Below the pieces are notes generated by a model. The model was not told where the DNA came from, did not search any database, and saw nothing but the letters and a program-made list of their open reading frames with translations. Source: Porpolomopsis calyptriformis (Eukaryota; Basidiomycota; Agaricomycetes; Agaricales; Hygrophoraceae). From it: 64,000 bases of DNA. The stretch lies in contig OX621164.1 of the NCBI GenBank assembly GCA_951640195.1, forward strand, positions 1,531,098 to 1,595,097. Direction: 5' to 3'. Of the stretch, positions 60,910 through 64,000 are shown piece by piece. Each line of letters begins with the position of its first letter. Within the stretch, counting starts at the first letter, position 1. A program made the translations under genes and the position numbers.

Positions 60910-62738
60910 TTAACCCGACCCTGGCACCCACTGCAAATTGCCAAAGCTAGAAGTCGTCTTCGTTCGCATTCTCTTCTTCATAAGAGTACTATCACTGGGA
61001 TACTCCAGGTCGACATTCCCATCCAACGGCTCGGTCGGCGGCGAAGTATCCTCAAACGGATTCCTTGGGCGTTCTGGAGGAACACCGCCACGGGCCCCAC
61101 CTATCTGACGCATCACAGGTGCACCGATGGTCGGAGAGCGGCCCTCACGTAATGGTGTACGTGAATTGTTGGTAGGGTCATCTTCGGGGTCCGGTAGGCG
61201 AGTAGGGTTCTGTTGAGATCGTTTTCGGCGGCGGATGAAGAAAACGAGTCCAGCTATGAGGGCGAGGACTGTGATACCGGAGAGAACGGCTATGACAGCA
61301 ATGAGAGCCGAAGAGGTGAGCTGTCGTGGTTTCGTGGAAGAGAGACCGTTGGATTGATTGGCAGCAGATCCGTTATCGACCGAACCAGTGGAGAGTGGAG
61401 TGGAGGATGTAGAAGATTTGCTTGAAGCGGGTGGCTGAGCTGTTGGCGACGATGATTGAACGGTGGTCTGGGGGCTCGACTCAGAAGAGGTGTCCGTCGC
61501 GTCAGCACTGGCAGTGCTTGTGGGTTGAGGAGCAGTGCTTGTAGGTTGAGGAGCAGTGCTTGTAGGCCGAGGAGCAGATGTAACTATGACAATGGTTCGT
61601 CAAAATTTGGGATTTGCGGTCTTACAAGCGGGTTACAGACCGGTAGGAGAAACTGGGTCATCTTGTGTTGATGATATGACAGTAGGTTTCGTTTGAACTA
61701 ACGTTGGCGTTGCCGACGATGCAAAGGTTTTGACAACTGTCCAATCGAAGAAATTAGAACACTGCAAGGTTTCGGTCGGACGACACACCAGTGAGGGTGA
61801 CTCCACTGTGAGGTAAAGAGAAGATGCCGTCCGAATTGGCGGGAGCATTCTTGTTGCCTGAACGGTCGTAAGTCGGCGGAGGGAGAGTATTTGGATGAGG
61901 CAACTTACTTGCACCGTTGGATCCGGTGTTAGTGGTGGTCTTACTGTTATCTATGCGTCACATTCAACGACAGTGTATTGCTAATAGAACCGAGGACAAC
62001 TCACTTCCGGAACTTGTAGTAGCTGTTTTCACCACAAAAGCTCAATTCACAGTATGAGGATAGGGCGAATACCACTTACATCCACCCGGCTTAGAACCAT
62101 TCTTGTGGTGGTTAAGTCCGCTGTTATTTGGGCCGTTATTGACATCACTGCTGGTGTTTAGGATGATGGAGTGCATAGTGATCTCGCTAGTCTTGGCGAA
62201 TCTATCGTCTGGGAGGTTGTACACGGAGAGCGTATGGGATACAGTTGGGTCTAAGTCAAACACTGAGAACAAGACAACCTTGTGAGAAGACACGGCGGTC
62301 AAAAAGTGCACCAGGGTTGAACGAGGAAGGGCGTACTGGTGATTCTTCGTTGTTAGTTAGCGAGCTATTGTGTCCGTCGATCACTTGAAATGTCCCTTCG
62401 TTGCCCACGCAATCTAAGCAAACGCCATATGCTGAACCACCCTTTCGCTTAAAACCAAGGTATTCTGCGGAAATCGTGCCATCTGTCCGAGAGGTGTTGA
62501 GACGGCAAGAAACAACGGACAGGGAATACTTACTGGGAAGATTCAGAGTCAAGAATGCTCCGATGGACGCAGAGGCGGCAAAACTCTGGCTACCCGAGGT
62601 GACATTGGATTGGGTTGTTGTCCAGTTTGACGAAAAGAGAATGGCAGGGTTCGTGAAATTGAAGGTGATGACTGTAGCATGACCGACAATTATGAAAGCC
62701 GAGAGTACATAAAAAAGAGCGAGAAATGGCAAATGCAT
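60910..62738 (-). CDS. Single-pass cell-surface protein with Ser/Thr-rich ectodomain
   Basis: Signal peptide MHLPFLALFYVLSAFIIVGHA, then an extracellular beta-rich domain (ITFNFTNPAILFSSNWTTTQSNVTSGSQSFAASASIGAFLTL; LDCVGNEGTFQVIDGHNSS) with many N-glycosylation sites. Next is a long Ser/Thr/Pro-rich segment across several exons (FDWTVVKTFASSATPTLVQTKPTVISS), the membrane helix LIAVIAVLSGITVLALIAGLVFFIRRRKRSQQ near 61310-61220, and a cytosolic tail (NNSRTPLREGRSPTIGAPVMRQIGG; PRNPFEDTSPPTEPLDG). This is the layout of fungal cell-wall sensor or adhesin-like proteins. No known sensor domain is recognised; the ectodomain type recurs in mushrooms. The stop is at 60910. Confidence 0.75.
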
Positions 62739-62985
62739 CTCAAGTTATACCGAAGCGAAAATGCGAATTAGGACGCTCAGCATCCCCCAGCGCGATAGTA
62801 GAAAGCGAACAATGGGACTTGTGGGCCCAGCCACAAAAGGATAAGTAATGGCTCTGCCACGGTCGTCAGCGCGGCGGAATGATCAATGATGAGGATCGTA
62901 CCTAACACAGCAACCAGCGAGCGTCTCGGACACTCGTTTCAAAGCTGGTATGTCACATGACTTACTGCTTTCTTTAGCCTCGAAA

Positions 62986-64000
62986 ATGTCTGGACAACCA
63001 AATTCACCGTTGGTGCACAAGAAACCGATTCCATACTACGTTAAGCGCAACGACGGAGAGCTTATATCCAGAAGCGACTTGCAACACGACCTCCTCCGTC
63101 ATATTTTCTCTGATGAACACAAAGTCTTTACCGACCCACATCCCACCCTGCACGGCGATCCAGCGGGAACAAAAGTCACTTTTCGCGACCTGTATGTAAA
63201 CACGCTTATTCGTTCGCCTCGCGCATCCAAGGTTGTCAGAGAGAAGATGTTGGAGATGCCAGAGTTTGCCACGGATTTTGCAATGTTGGCTTTGTTGGCC
63301 AATGTTGGCCGTATAAATACAACCATGGCCTGTGAGTGTATTTGCGCGCGTGCCACCCATGAAAAACTCATCGCGCCTCATCTCCCAGTTTTTCCCGAAA
63401 TGAAAACACTCATCCGGACCTACCACCCCATCCCTGCCCTCCAAAAAACAAACGGAAACCTGCAAGATGCTCCTCGCATAAAGAACATCCTCAAGTCGTG
63501 CCTTCTCGATGGTGAAGCTAAGGCCGGCGTCCCACCCACACCCGTTGACGTTCTCTCTCGCTCGGTTCGTGGCACCCATTTATTTCTGTGGATTTCTCTC
63601 AAACTAAACATACAGAGGTCTGGTAAAATCCCCCCGACAAGTGTCGTAAACCTTGTGTTTGTCATGGCCAATCATGCAGCTGTACGTTTCAGCTACATTC
63701 TACCATTTTACCGGGATTGTAATCCCACTCTGATTTTCAGCCCCTGGCGCAAATGCATTTCGATGGTACACTCGACTTCCTGGATCTCTTCCTTCCTATC
63801 AAAATCTCCTCGGTATCTCGTGCCCGAGCCTTCCTCTGGTTATGTTTTCACTACCTTGAATCCTCAGACGGCTCCACCAACCTAAGAAACCCCTTTGCTG
63901 ATCCCCAAGCGCAGCATCCCCACAAAATTCCCCCATTGGTCATTCTCACACAGGAGGAGATGGAACGCGAAAACATCGACAGCGAGGAGGAGTTACAGTG
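62986..64000 (+). CDS. IES1-like INO80 complex subunit, copy B (truncated by window end)
   Basis: Start MSGQPNSPLVHKKPIPYYVKRND at 62986; an upstream in-frame ATG at 62950 is possible. The blocks match copy A: LISRSDLQHDLLRHIFSDEHKVFT, FRDLYVNTLIRSPRASKVVREKM, LLANVGRINTTMAFFPEMKTLIRTYHPIPALQKTNGNLQDAPRIKN, RSGKIPPTSVVNLVFVMANHAA and PLAQMHFDGTLDFLDLFLPIKISSVSRARAFLWLCFHYLES. Three introns fall at the same codon positions as in copy A: after MA, after the Ser before (R)SGKIPPT, and after NHA(A/T). The reading frame is still open at the window end (EEMERENIDSEEELQ). Its role should be the same INO80 subunit. It is divergent from the surface-protein gene. Confidence 0.85.

Overview
The window is genomic DNA from a filamentous basidiomycete, most likely an Agaricomycete. 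The evidence is densely packed genes broken by many 45-65 bp introns, wholly eukaryotic gene content (prohibitin, Elongator, INO80, COMPASS, EMC, polyubiquitin), a secreted GH3 beta-glucosidase cut by about twenty introns, a FunK-like divergent kinase and a NACHT-WD40 relic. I saw no bacterial operons, CRISPR arrays, rRNA or convincing tRNA genes. Gene models were built by hand by joining exons in phase; where I give exon coordinates the lengths sum to a multiple of three.

Layout. 0.4-8.4 kb (minus strand): a TIA-1/Pub1 RNA-binding protein, prohibitin-1, an asparagine-synthetase-domain protein and 6-phosphogluconate dehydrogenase. 8.8-17.0 kb (plus): an Osh3-type oxysterol-binding protein, the GH3 beta-glucosidase and a WDR5/Swd3 beta-propeller. 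17.0-20.2 kb is gene-poor: a broken NACHT-WD40 fragment, one two-exon gene of unknown function and a perfect 15-bp-arm palindrome. 20.2-32.9 kb: a multipass membrane protein, TVP23, a dual-specificity phosphatase, a cytochrome b5 reductase, a secreted CAP-domain protein, a small three-exon gene, EMC7, UTP23 and a four-unit polyubiquitin. 33-45 kb: an LRR protein, an uncharacterised basic protein, a kinase-like protein with a very long disordered tail and an LRR-DH-PH RhoGEF. 45-64 kb: ELP4, IMP1, a TTC1-like TPR protein, LYS1, a disordered protein, an IES1-like INO80 subunit, TIM8, an acyltransferase, a solitary-LRR/F-box-like protein, an alpha/beta hydrolase, a single-pass surface protein and a second IES1-like gene cut by the window end.

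Most genes are unrelated housekeeping genes, so the window is not a biosynthetic cluster or a mobile island. Its organisation is still notable. Three head-to-head gene pairs have start codons only 31-39 bp apart, and several pairs converge within 16-100 bp. Four GC-AG introns fall in the first 9 kb. Two IES1-like paralogues with matching intron positions lie about 9.5 kb apart. The strongest candidates for new biology are the Osh3-type protein with a degenerate lipid-binding signature, the paired IES1 genes, the LRR-RhoGEF fusion and the alpha/beta hydrolase with a very large insertion between its catalytic residues.
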